From: Umezawaea beigongshangensis
GTDB taxonomy: Bacteria; Actinomycetota; Actinomycetes; Mycobacteriales; Pseudonocardiaceae
Length of the DNA stretch: 64,000 nt
Reading direction: 5' to 3'
Assembly: GCF_016464305.1 (NCBI RefSeq)
Contig: NZ_JAEIOJ010000001.1
Location: 124,001-188,000, forward strand
Positions 47,887-55,962 of this stretch are shown piece by piece (the stretch's first letter is position 1; every line of letters begins with the position of its first letter). The position numbers and the translations under genes were made by a program. Below the pieces are notes generated by a model, which did no database searches, had not been told where the DNA came from, and saw nothing but the letters and a program-made list of their open reading frames with translations.

Positions 47887-48732
47887 CTAGAGATCGCGGA
47901 TCACACCGGTGATCAGCGCGTTCGAGGCGTCGGGATCGAACGCCGACACGACCAGACGGTCGAACATGGCCGCGTACCTCTGGACGTCGGTGGGTTGCTC
48001 CAAGTAGACGCCGCTTCTGGTGCTTTCGATGTATACCACGTCCGGATCGAGCTGCTCCGGAAAGCTCAAGATCACGAACGGCCCGTCCATGCCCGCGTGC
48101 CCGCCGGCGCTGAAGGGCACGATCTGGAGGTCCACGTTCGGCAGCGCGCCGACCTCCAGGAGCCTCGTCATCTGCTCCCGAGCGACCTCGGGACCGCCCA
48201 CCAGCCGCCGCAGCGCGGCCTCGTCGACGACCGCGTGCAGCCGCAGCGGGTCGTCCTCCTGGAGCAGGGCCTGCCGCGCCCGGCGCAGCGTGACCCTGCG
48301 GTCGATCTCGGAGTCCCCCGCCTCCGGCAGGACCTCGCGGATCAGCGCCCTGGTGTAGGACTCGCACTGCAGCAGCCCCGGGATCATCAGCCCCTGGTAG
48401 GTGCGCAGGGACTCGGCGTCGGCCTCGAAGCCGACGTAGCGGCCGGGCACGATGTCGCCGTACTCGTCCCACCACGCCTTGCGCCTGGCCTCCCTGGCGA
48501 GCTGCACGAGCTCGTCCACGGTCGCCGGATCGGCACCGTAGGCGTCGAGCATGTCGCGGACGTCGCGCGGACTCACGCCGACGCGCCCGGTCTCGATCCG
48601 GCTGATCTTGGAGGCGGAGCACTCCAGTTTCTCGCCCACCTCCTCGATGGTCAGATCGGCTTCCTCGCGCAGTCGCCTCAGCTCGGAGAGGAGCCGGCGC
48701 TTGCGCAGGGTCGGACTGCTGCCGCGTGGCAT
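47887..48732 (-). CDS. XRE family transcriptional regulator (DUF5753)
   Basis: This 281-residue regulator has an N-terminal Cro/C1-type HTH at about residues 15-70 (ADLTIEEVGEKLECSASKIS, then RIETGRVGVSPRDVRDML). A C-terminal DUF5753 sensor follows, with YEGLMIPGLLQCE-like text (YQGLMIPGLLQCESYTRAL) and LPNVDLQIVPF. The ATG at 48732 is nine bases from GGAGG; the ATG at 48738 is closer than ideal. It is paired with DUF397 downstream and faces two small genes across about 170 bases. Confidence 0.92.
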   Translation of the reverse strand: MPRGSSPTLRKRRLLSELRRLREEADLTIEEVGEKLECSASKISRIETGRVGVSPRDVRDMLDAYGADPATVDELVQLAREARRKAWWDEYGDIVPGRYVGFEADAESLRTYQGLMIPGLLQCESYTRALIREVLPEAGDSEIDRRVTLRRARQALLQEDDPLRLHAVVDEAALRRLVGGPEVAREQMTRLLEVGALPNVDLQIVPFSAGGHAGMDGPFVILSFPEQLDPDVVYIESTRSGVYLEQPTDVQRYAAMFDRLVVSAFDPDASNALITGVIRDL

Positions 48733-48902
48733 GTCCATCCACCTCCAGGTACATCGAACAGTTTGTGAGCGAACGACGTCGGAGCAAAGAGACGTCATCC
48801 ATTCGTGTACTGCAACTTGCAGATCGCCCGTTTGTGGTCGCAGAGTTCTCAGGTCACGTCGCGACGGACCGCGGCGAGTGGAAGACCCGGAGGGGACGCG
48901 GG

Positions 48903-48989
48903 ATGAGCGGTACGGGAGAGCTTCGCGACCCGTGGCCGTTCATCACACCTCCGGGTGCCGACACCGGTCGTGCCGACGAGGAGCGATGA
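48903..48989 (+). CDS. Very small ORF upstream of a zinc-ribbon-like gene
   Basis: This 28-codon frame starts at an ATG six bases after GGAGGGG. It encodes MSGTGELRDPWPFITPPGAD followed by eight mostly charged residues. It ends at 48989, and its final codons contain the GAGGAG that serves the next gene, four bases on. That arrangement suggests translational coupling. It resembles no family I know. It could be a leader peptide or a real micro-protein; confidence is moderate to low. Confidence 0.45.
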   Translation: MSGTGELRDPWPFITPPGADTGRADEER

Positions 48990-48993
48990 CCCG

Positions 48994-49311
48994 ATGGGCG
49001 TCACCGTGTTCAGCCAGCTCGACAAGTCGTTGAACGAGCACCTCTCCACGCTGGTGCGGCTCGCGGACCACGCGGACGACCAGGCCGCGGCGGAACTCGC
49101 GAGGGCGGAACTGCCTCGCGTGGTCGCCGTGGTCAAGGCGCTGCTCGACGAGCACCGGCCCGACGAGCGCGGGCGCTGCCCGACCTGCCGGACCCGGTGG
49201 TGGAGCAGGCGGCGGCCCTCCCCGTGCCGCGCCTACCTCGGTGCGCAGCTGTGCTTGACCGTCGTCGGGCAGGACGGCGGCAGGCACGGGCACCTGCGCA
49301 ACGCGGGCTGA
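48994..49311 (+). CDS. Hypothetical protein with CxxC zinc-ribbon-like motif
   Basis: This 105-residue protein has a helical N-terminus (DKSLNEHLSTLVRLADHADD). A short cysteine segment at about residues 62-78 (RCPTCRTRWWSRRRPSPC) could bind zinc, and LGAQLCLTVV follows. The ATG at 48994 follows GAGGAG. It is divergent from the XRE/DUF397 pair, which makes it a candidate target of that regulator. I do not recognise a named domain. Confidence 0.65.
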   Translation: MGVTVFSQLDKSLNEHLSTLVRLADHADDQAAAELARAELPRVVAVVKALLDEHRPDERGRCPTCRTRWWSRRRPSPCRAYLGAQLCLTVVGQDGGRHGHLRNAG

Positions 49312-49818
49312 TCCTCCCGGACGAGCGGGGCGACCCGCTCCCGCGGGCGTCGCGGGACACTCGACCGCGGTGCGCGACTCCGTTCCCGACGCGGAGCCGC
49401 CCACCGCGGTCGTCGTCCTCGGCGCGTCCCGCGACGCCGGCACCATGATCCACACTTCCGGTTGAACTTCCCCGGTGTGCCGCCGCTCGCCCCGCAGAAT
49501 GGGGCTCGACGCGAGCGTTCACCGACGCGGCGGCGCTGACGCACCAGCGCCGGTCCACCAGTGCCGACACTGACCTGTGCCGACACGGAGGTGCCACGTG
49601 GCCACCCCCCAGCACCGTGCGGCGCCCGAGCCCTCCGCGCTCGCCGCCCCCCGGCCGCGCTCAGCGCTGCCCCCGTCCGGACGGCCCCTCTCCGGGCTCG
49701 CACGCGTCGACGCGCCGCCGTTAGCCGTTCGCTGACCACTCCCCTCCCGTCGCAGCACCACGCCCGCACGGCCCGCACCGGGCTGCGCGGCACCGCCGCA
49801 CCGGCGAAAGGACCTCCT
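49312..49818. other. Leader region of the SulP-carbonic anhydrase gene
   Basis: This 507-base region separates the zinc-ribbon-like gene from the transporter. It contains an inverted repeat at 49362-49372 and 49402-49412 (11 bp) with an inner CTCCG/CGGAG stem, a possible terminator. It also contains a 45-codon frame at 49598-49735 that begins with GTG after GGAGGTGCCAC. The remaining sequence shows nothing recognisable. Confidence 0.45.
49598..49735 (+). CDS. Possible short upstream ORF before the SulP transporter
   Basis: A 45-codon frame starts at a GTG with a strong GGAGGTG box and ends at TGA 83 bases before the transporter start. It encodes MATPQHRAAPEPSALAAPRP and a further Pro/Leu/Arg-rich tail, with no hydrophobic helix and no cysteines. 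It is in a different frame from the transporter. It may be a regulatory leader peptide or chance in GC-rich DNA; the ribosome binding site is the main argument. Confidence 0.3.
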   Translation: MATPQHRAAPEPSALAAPRPRSALPPSGRPLSGLARVDAPPLAVR

Positions 49819-52086
49819 GTGAACCCACCACACCGGCCCCGGTCGCACGCGGGCGAGCACACCACCGCCGGACCTCCCGGCCGCCTGCGCCCGCTGCTGC
49901 ACCACGACGTCCCGGCGTCGTTCGCGATCTTCCTGCTCGCCGTGCCCCTGTCGCTGGGCGTCGCCGCGGCCACCGGCGCCCCGCTGATCGCCGGGCTCGT
50001 CGCCACGGTCGCGGGCGGTCTCGTCGCGGGCGCGTTCGGCGGTGCCCCGTTGCAGGTCAGCGGTGCCGCCACCGGACTGACGGTGGTCTCGGCCGGACTG
50101 ATCGCCCAGTACGGCTTCGCCGCCACCGCCATGATCACGCTCGCCGCCGGCGGCCTCCAGATCGTGCTGGGCCTGCTGCGCGCCGGGCGGCTCGCGCTGT
50201 CGCTGTCCCCCGCCGTGGTGCACGGCATGCTCGCCGGGATCGGGCTGAGCATCGCGATCGGCCAGCTCCTGGTCGTGCTGGGCGGGCACTCCACCGGATC
50301 GGTGCGCGCCGACCTGGCCGCGCTGTTCGCGGAGCTGGGGCGGTCCCACCTCGGCTCGGTGCTGGTGGGGTTCGTCGTCGTCGCCGTGATGCTGGTGTGG
50401 CCGACCGTGCCGCACGCTGAGTACGTGCCAGCGCCGCTGGCCGCCGTGCTGGCCGGCACCCTGCTGTCGACCACGCTGCACCTCGGGGTGACGACGGTGG
50501 ACCTGCCGTCCGACCCGCTGTCCGGTCTCGTCCTGCCGGAGGTCCCGGACGGCACCGCGGGCGGTGTCCTGCTGGCCGTCGTGACCGTCGCGCTGGTCGC
50601 GAGCACGGAGTCGCTGCTGTCGGCCGTGGCCGTGGACCGGCTGCACGACGGCAGGCGCGCGGACCTCGACCGCGAGCTGGTGGCCCAGGGCGCGGCCAAC
50701 GCCGTGTCCGGGGCGCTGGGCGGGCTGCCGATCAGCGGCGGCGCCGTCCGCGGGTCGGCGAACGTCGCGGCCGGCGCCCGCACCCGCGCGTCGACCGTGC
50801 TGCACGGCCTGTGGGTCGCGGTGTTCGTGCTGACGCTCGCCCCGCTGCTGGAGCTGATCCCGCTCGCCGCTCTCGCGGGCGTGCTGCTCGTGGTGGGTCT
50901 GCGGCTGGTCGCCCCCGGCCGGATCAGGACGCTGTGGCGGCACGGGGAGCTCACCGTCTACGTCGTCACGGTGCTGGGCGTGCTGGTGCTCGGCCTGGTG
51001 GAGGGGGTGCTGATCGGTGTCGCGGTCGCGGTGCTGCGGTCGCTGTACCGGTTGGCGCACTGCTCGGTCCGGGTGCAGCAGGAGCACGACAGCTGGCACG
51101 TCGAGGTCCGCGGATCACTGGTGTTCCTCGGGGTGGGACGGCTGGTCAGAGGGCTGCGGCGGGTGCCGCTGGGGCGGCACGTGGTGCTGGAGCTGCACGT
51201 GGACTTCCTGGACCACGCGGCGTTCGAGGCGATCGACGACTGGCGCGCGGGCTACCAGCGACTGGGCGGGCACGTGGAGGTCGACGAGGTGCACGACACG
51301 TGGTTCAGCCGGGCCGTGCTGGGCACCCCGGCCCTGCGCAAGACCGAGCCGTCGCCGCTGCCCCGCTGGTTCGCGCCGTGGTCGCACTGGCAGAGCACGC
51401 GCGGCAGCGGCAGGACCGACGTGCGGCTGCCCGTCCAGCGCGACGCAGAGGTCGACCGGATGATCCTGGGGATGAGCGCGTTCGAGCGGCACTCGGCGCC
51501 GCTCGTGCGGCCGTTCCTCGCCGACCTCGCCGCGCACGGCCAGCGCCCCCGGCAGCTCTTCATCACCTGCGCCGACTCGCGGGTGGTGCCCAACCTGATC
51601 ACCAGCAGCGGGCCGGGCGACCTGTTCTGCGTGCGCAACATCGGCAACCTCGTGCCGCGTCCGGACGGCGGCGGGCGCGCCGGGGTCGACCACTCGGTGG
51701 GGGCGGCGATCGAGTACGCCGTCGAGGTGCTCGGGGTGACCACGATCGTGGTCTGCGGGCACTCGGACTGCGGCGCGATGAAAGCGCTCGTCACCGGCTC
51801 GGCCCGGCGCGACTCCCACCTGCACTCGTGGCTCGCCCACGCCGAGCCGAGCCTGATCCGCTTCCACGAGCCGACCGCTCCGAGCTGCCAGGACCTGCCG
51901 GTGGCCGAGCGGCTGAGCGTGGCCAACGTGGCCCAGCAGCTGGAGAACCTGCTCGCTCACCCGTCGGTGCGGGAGGCGGTGAACGCGGGCGCGCTCACCC
52001 TGGTGGGCACGTACTTCGACATCTCCGCGACGCGCGTCTACCTGGTGGACCCCGACCGCAACGGGCTGGAGCCGGTCCGGGTCTGA
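49819..52086 (+). CDS. SulP anion transporter fused to beta-carbonic anhydrase
   Basis: This 755-residue fusion starts with an SLC26/SulP membrane domain at about residues 30-420 (FLLAVPLSLGVAAATGAP, LPISGGAVRGSANVAAGA). A STAS-like domain follows at about 430-510 (LELHVDFLDHAAFEAIDDW). The last 200 residues are a beta-carbonic anhydrase with zinc ligands in ITCADSR (near 585) and CGHSDCGAM (near 646). The same plan is known from Mycobacterium tuberculosis Rv3273. It probably moves bicarbonate or sulfate and couples this to CO2 hydration. The GTG at 49819 follows AAAGGA. Confidence 0.92.
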   Translation: MNPPHRPRSHAGEHTTAGPPGRLRPLLHHDVPASFAIFLLAVPLSLGVAAATGAPLIAGLVATVAGGLVAGAFGGAPLQVSGAATGLTVVSAGLIAQYGFAATAMITLAAGGLQIVLGLLRAGRLALSLSPAVVHGMLAGIGLSIAIGQLLVVLGGHSTGSVRADLAALFAELGRSHLGSVLVGFVVVAVMLVWPTVPHAEYVPAPLAAVLAGTLLSTTLHLGVTTVDLPSDPLSGLVLPEVPDGTAGGVLLAVVTVALVASTESLLSAVAVDRLHDGRRADLDRELVAQGAANAVSGALGGLPISGGAVRGSANVAAGARTRASTVLHGLWVAVFVLTLAPLLELIPLAALAGVLLVVGLRLVAPGRIRTLWRHGELTVYVVTVLGVLVLGLVEGVLIGVAVAVLRSLYRLAHCSVRVQQEHDSWHVEVRGSLVFLGVGRLVRGLRRVPLGRHVVLELHVDFLDHAAFEAIDDWRAGYQRLGGHVEVDEVHDTWFSRAVLGTPALRKTEPSPLPRWFAPWSHWQSTRGSGRTDVRLPVQRDAEVDRMILGMSAFERHSAPLVRPFLADLAAHGQRPRQLFITCADSRVVPNLITSSGPGDLFCVRNIGNLVPRPDGGGRAGVDHSVGAAIEYAVEVLGVTTIVVCGHSDCGAMKALVTGSARRDSHLHSWLAHAEPSLIRFHEPTAPSCQDLPVAERLSVANVAQQLENLLAHPSVREAVNAGALTLVGTYFDISATRVYLVDPDRNGLEPVRV

Positions 52087-52089
52087 GGA

Positions 52090-52833
52090 TCACCCGTGCG
52101 CGCGGACCGCGTCGACGCGGTCCGCGCGCACGGGCCGCCGTTCCCGCGCCAGCACGGCCCAGCAGACCCCCGCGCCGATCAGCGCCGCGGCGGTGGCGGC
52201 GACCGCGCCGGGGCCCGGCAGCGCGCCGAACCCGTCGCCGAGGAGCAGCGGGCAGGTCACCAGCCCCAGCAGCCACGGGACGCCGAGCACCGGCGGCGCG
52301 AGGACGGCGGCGGCCCCCGCGGCGGCGAACGCGACGTGACCGGCGCCGTGGTCCAGCACCGTGCGGGCGCCGTCCGGGTAGCCGCCGGCGGTCACGACCA
52401 GCGCGGCGACCAGCGCCGCGCCGACGTGGCCGGTGATCGCGACGGTCACCGCGCGCCGCGAGCCCAGTGCGCGCTCCACCGCGCCCAGGCACCAGCCGAT
52501 CCCTCCGGCGAGGGTGAGCAGCAGCGGCACCGGGCCTCCGGCGACGTCGACGAGGAACGCGCTGCCCACCAGTGCCGTCACCGGGTGGTCGGCGAGGTTG
52601 TGGGCGCTGGTGCTGAAGGAGACGTGCACCTGCTCGGCCACCTGCGCGCGGAACACGCGGTGCACGAGCAGGGCGGCGCCCACCAGGGCTGCGAGGTACC
52701 CGGCGGTCACGGGGGCGCGCCGGGCGCGGTCGCGGAGCGGTTGCATCACGGGAGCCGATGCTGGTGCGGATTCCGCTGCCGCGCCCGCTCCGGCGGCGGA
52801 TTCACCCGCGACGTCCTCCCATCGGTCGACCAC
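52090..52833 (-). CDS. Rhomboid-like multi-pass membrane protein
   Basis: This 247-residue protein has six or so membrane helices. It has the general plan of the actinobacterial rhomboid-like family: VHVSFSTSAHNLADHPVTAL, then LLLTLAGGIGWCLGAVERAL, and TVLDHGAGHVAFAAAGAAA where a rhomboid catalytic GxSG would be expected. The serine is replaced by GAGH, so proteolysis is unlikely. The start is GTG at 52833. The last codons overlap a 36-base palindrome that also serves as terminator for the convergent transporter. Confidence 0.75.
   Translation of the reverse strand: MVDRWEDVAGESAAGAGAAAESAPASAPVMQPLRDRARRAPVTAGYLAALVGAALLVHRVFRAQVAEQVHVSFSTSAHNLADHPVTALVGSAFLVDVAGGPVPLLLTLAGGIGWCLGAVERALGSRRAVTVAITGHVGAALVAALVVTAGGYPDGARTVLDHGAGHVAFAAAGAAAVLAPPVLGVPWLLGLVTCPLLLGDGFGALPGPGAVAATAAALIGAGVCWAVLARERRPVRADRVDAVRAHG
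52096..52131. terminator. Perfect 36-base palindrome between convergent genes
   Basis: Bases 52096-52111 pair with 52116-52131 with only TCGA in the middle. It begins ten bases after the SulP gene stop. It lies inside the last codons of the opposite rhomboid-like gene, encoding its ADRVDAVRA tail. It probably terminates the SulP transcript. Confidence 0.72.
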
Positions 52834-52848
52834 CGCTCACCGGGTGTG

Positions 52849-54387
52849 TCAACAGGACTTGCTCCAGCTGCACTCCAGGTCACCGGACCGTGCGTCGGCC
52901 TGCGGCCGCGGCGCGAGGACGACGCCGCCGAGCCCGGCCCGGTCGCTGGCGAGCCGGACGGCGATCGCGTCCTCCACGTCGTGCGGCGAGGAGGACACGA
53001 AGTTGTTCAGGATCAGGGCGAACACCAGGTGCCGGCCGTCCGCCGCGGTGACGTAGCCCGCCAGCGAGGTGACACCGGTGAGCGAGCCGGTCTTGGCGCG
53101 CACGTTGCCCGCGGCCGGGGTGTCGCGCATCCGGTTGCGCAGGGTGCCGCCCCTCGTCCGGTCGGGATCACCCGCGACGGGCAGGGCCTCGTACCAGGCG
53201 CCGAACCAGGGCTCGTCGCGCGCGCCGATCAGCAGCGAGGCGATCTGGTCGGGTGAGACGACGTCCATCCTGGACAGTCCGGAGCCGTCGACGAGCCGCA
53301 GCGCGGCGGGGTCGACGCCGAGACCGGGCAGCCCGGCCTGGAGCGCGGCCAGCCCGGCGCCCCACGTGCCCTCGCCCGACACGGCGCGTCCCGCGGCCTT
53401 GACCAGGATCTCCGAGTGCCCGTTGTTGCTGAACTTGAGCAGCGGCACCAGCAGTTCGCCCAGCGTCATCGACTCGCGGGAGGCGAGCGTCGTCGCGTCC
53501 GGCGGCGTGACCCCGCGGCGGACCTTCCCCAGGACGCGCACGCCGTTGTCCGCCAGGGCCCGCGCGAAGATCGAGGTGGCGAGACCGGTGGGGTCGGCGA
53601 CCGCCGTGTACTGGGTGACGGGCTCGCTGCCGACGGCCAGGGAACCGCTGACCCTGATCGTGGTGGACGCGCGGTCGCGGTCGACGGAGACCGAGCCGCC
53701 GGACGCGGCGGTGGTGGCGGTGCTGACGATCCGCACGTGGTCGTTCGGCGGGTCGACCTCGACCCGCGCCGGCGCTCCCGGCGCGGCGCCGGGGAGCACC
53801 CGGACGATCACCGTCCCGGCGTCGTAGTCGGTGTCCGGCGAGACGGTGAGGGCGGAGATCTCCGCGTTGTAGTAGTAGGGCTCGTCGTCCCAGGCCCAGC
53901 CGGTGCCCAGGCGCACCGCGTCGAACCAGGTGTCGTCGGCGACCAGGTCCCCGGCCACCACCCGCACGCCGGAGGCGCGCACGCGGGCGGCGAGGTCGTG
54001 GTAGTCGGCGGCGAGCGGGGTGGGGTCACCGGTGCCGCGCAGGAGCAGGTCGCCGTTCACCAGGTGGCCGCGACGGGTGCCGGAGGCCAGCACGTCGGTG
54101 CGGAAGCGGTGGTCGGCTCCCAGCACCTCCAGCGCGGTGGCCGTGGTGATCAGCTTGGCGTTGGACGCCGGGACCAGCCGGTCGGCGCTCGACCTGGTGT
54201 AGAGCAGGTCGCCGGAGTCGGCGTCCCTGACCACCAGCCCCACGCTCGTGCCCACCAGGCGCGGATCGACGAGCAGGCGGTCGAGATCCGCTCCCAGCGG
54301 ATCGGCGGTGTTCTGGGCCGCGGCTCCTCCACCGGGCAGGCCGAGGACGAGGACGACGAGGGCGATCAGTACCGGCCAGCGCTTCAT
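52849..54387 (-). CDS. dacB: D-alanyl-D-alanine carboxypeptidase/endopeptidase (PBP4 family)
   Basis: This 512-residue peptidoglycan enzyme is exported by an N-terminal signal (VLIALVVLVLGLPGGGAAA). The penicillin-binding motifs are S75-x-x-K78 (PASNAKL), SNN near residue 319 (KFSNNGHSE) and KTG near 432 (AKTGSLTG). The long insert after the SxxK motif is typical of class C PBP4 (peptidase S13). It trims or opens cross-links in the cell wall. The ATG at 54387 follows GGGAGAAG; a frame from 54402 adds five residues. Its end is 16 bases before the rhomboid-like gene start on the same strand. Confidence 0.93.
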   Translation of the reverse strand: MKRWPVLIALVVLVLGLPGGGAAAQNTADPLGADLDRLLVDPRLVGTSVGLVVRDADSGDLLYTRSSADRLVPASNAKLITTATALEVLGADHRFRTDVLASGTRRGHLVNGDLLLRGTGDPTPLAADYHDLAARVRASGVRVVAGDLVADDTWFDAVRLGTGWAWDDEPYYYNAEISALTVSPDTDYDAGTVIVRVLPGAAPGAPARVEVDPPNDHVRIVSTATTAASGGSVSVDRDRASTTIRVSGSLAVGSEPVTQYTAVADPTGLATSIFARALADNGVRVLGKVRRGVTPPDATTLASRESMTLGELLVPLLKFSNNGHSEILVKAAGRAVSGEGTWGAGLAALQAGLPGLGVDPAALRLVDGSGLSRMDVVSPDQIASLLIGARDEPWFGAWYEALPVAGDPDRTRGGTLRNRMRDTPAAGNVRAKTGSLTGVTSLAGYVTAADGRHLVFALILNNFVSSSPHDVEDAIAVRLASDRAGLGGVVLAPRPQADARSGDLECSWSKSC

Positions 54388-54406
54388 GTGAACTTCTCCC
54401 ACATCA

Positions 54407-54461
54407 CTCGGCGTGCGCGAGAACTTCCCCCCTCAGCAGGAGGATTCTCGCGCACGCCGAG
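54407..54461 (-). terminator. 17-bp inverted repeat after gnd
   Basis: Bases 54407-54423 pair perfectly with 54445-54461 around a 21-base loop. It lies 18 bases past the gnd stop and just before the dacB start on the same strand, so it should end the gnd transcript and separate it from dacB. Confidence 0.75.
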
Positions 54462-54478
54462 AGGGTGCGGGAGGTGGA

Positions 54479-55921
54479 TCAGGCGTCGATCTGCGAGCGG
54501 TCACCACCCCACAGCGTGTGGAAGCTGCCCTCGCGGTCGGTGCGCCGGTAGGTGTGCGCGCCGAAGAAGTCGCGCAGGCCCTGGATCAGCGACGCGGGCA
54601 GGCGCTCGCTGCGCAGGCCGTCGTAGTACGCCAGCGCGGAGGAGAAGCCCGGCGTCGGCACGCCCGCCTCGACGGCCGCGACGACGACGCGCCGCCACGC
54701 CGCCTCCGCCTGCTGCACGGCGTCCCGGAAGTAGTCGTCCACCAGCAGCGACGCCAGGTCCGGGTTCGCGTCGTACGCCTCGCGGATGCGGTCGAGGAAC
54801 TTGGCGCGGATGATGCAGCCGCCGCGCCAGATCGTGGCCATCGCGCCGAGGTCGACGTTCCAGCCGTACTGCTCGCTCGCGGCGCGCAGCTCGTCGAAGC
54901 CCTGCGCGTAGGCGACGACCTTGGAGGCGTAGAGCGCCTGGCGGACGTCCTCGACCAGCGAGTCGGAGACCCGGTCGGAGCTGAAGTCCGACACGGTGCC
55001 GTAGGCGGTGCGCACGGCGGCGCGCTGGTCGACGTGGCCGGACAGCGAGCGCGCGAAGACGGCCTCGGCGATGCCCGTGACGGGCACGCCCAGCTCCAGC
55101 GCCTCCTGCACGGTCCAGCGGCCGGTGCCCTTCTGCTCGGCCTCGTCGGCGATCAGGTCGACCAGCGGGACGCCGGACTCCGGGTCGACGTGACCCAGGA
55201 CCTCGGCGGTGATCTCCACCAGGTAGGACTCCAGGTCGCCGGAGTTCCACTCGCGGAACACGTCGGCGATCTGCGCCGGGGTGCGTCCGCCGATCTTGCC
55301 CAGCAGGTCGTACGCCTCCGCGATGAGCTGCATGTCGGCGTACTCGATGCCGTTGTGGACCATCTTCACGAAGTGGCCGGCGCCGTCGGGTCCCACGTGG
55401 ACGCAGCACGGCTGCCCGTCGACCTGCGCGGCGATCGACTCGAACACCGGGCCGACGTGGGAGTAGGACTCCTTCGAGCCGCCCGGCATGATGCTCGGGC
55501 CGTTGAGCGCGCCCTCCTCGCCGCCGGAGATGCCCGCGCCCACGAAGTGCAGCCCGGCCTCGCGCAGCGCGGCCTCGCGGCGGCGGGTGTCGGCGTAGTG
55601 GGCGTTGCCGCCGTCGATCACCATGTCGCCGGGTTCGAGCAGCCCGGTCAGCTCGTCGATCACCGCGTCGGTCGGAGCGCCCGCCTTCACCATGATGATG
55701 ATCTGGCGGGGCGTCTCCAGGCTCTGGACGAGCTCCTGCATCGTCTCGGCCGGTACGAACTCGCCCTCGTGGCCGTGGTCGGCGACCAGGGCCCTGGTCT
55801 TGGCGCTGGAACGGTTGTGCACGGCGACGCGGTAGCCGTGCCGGGCCAGGTTGCGCGCCAGGTTGCTGCCCATGGTCGCGAGGCCCGTCACCGCGATCCT
55901 CGCCTTGCCCTCGGTTGTCAT
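54479..55921 (-). CDS. gnd: 6-phosphogluconate dehydrogenase, decarboxylating
   Basis: This enzyme oxidises 6-phosphogluconate to ribulose 5-phosphate and CO2 in the pentose phosphate pathway, making NADPH. The 480-residue length is that of the long dimeric form. Seen are the nucleotide fold GLATMGSNLARN, IDGGNAHYADT, the substrate loop GISGGEEGALNGPSIMPGG, and KMVHNGIEYADMQLIAEAY with the catalytic Lys and Asn. The ATG at 55921 has a weak upstream box. It stands alone, 41 bases from the MFS gene end on the same strand. Confidence 0.96.
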   Translation of the reverse strand: MTTEGKARIAVTGLATMGSNLARNLARHGYRVAVHNRSSAKTRALVADHGHEGEFVPAETMQELVQSLETPRQIIIMVKAGAPTDAVIDELTGLLEPGDMVIDGGNAHYADTRRREAALREAGLHFVGAGISGGEEGALNGPSIMPGGSKESYSHVGPVFESIAAQVDGQPCCVHVGPDGAGHFVKMVHNGIEYADMQLIAEAYDLLGKIGGRTPAQIADVFREWNSGDLESYLVEITAEVLGHVDPESGVPLVDLIADEAEQKGTGRWTVQEALELGVPVTGIAEAVFARSLSGHVDQRAAVRTAYGTVSDFSSDRVSDSLVEDVRQALYASKVVAYAQGFDELRAASEQYGWNVDLGAMATIWRGGCIIRAKFLDRIREAYDANPDLASLLVDDYFRDAVQQAEAAWRRVVVAAVEAGVPTPGFSSALAYYDGLRSERLPASLIQGLRDFFGAHTYRRTDREGSFHTLWGGDRSQIDA

Positions 55922-55962
55922 ACGACCAGCCTGCCCTCAGCGGGGCGGCGACGCCACGGGAC

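Noticed and set aside
49561-49818. N-terminal extension of the SulP-carbonic anhydrase protein
   Set aside because: The extra 86 codons are Arg/Pro/Ala-rich without a helix or domain, and GTG at 49819 has its own AAAGGA box.
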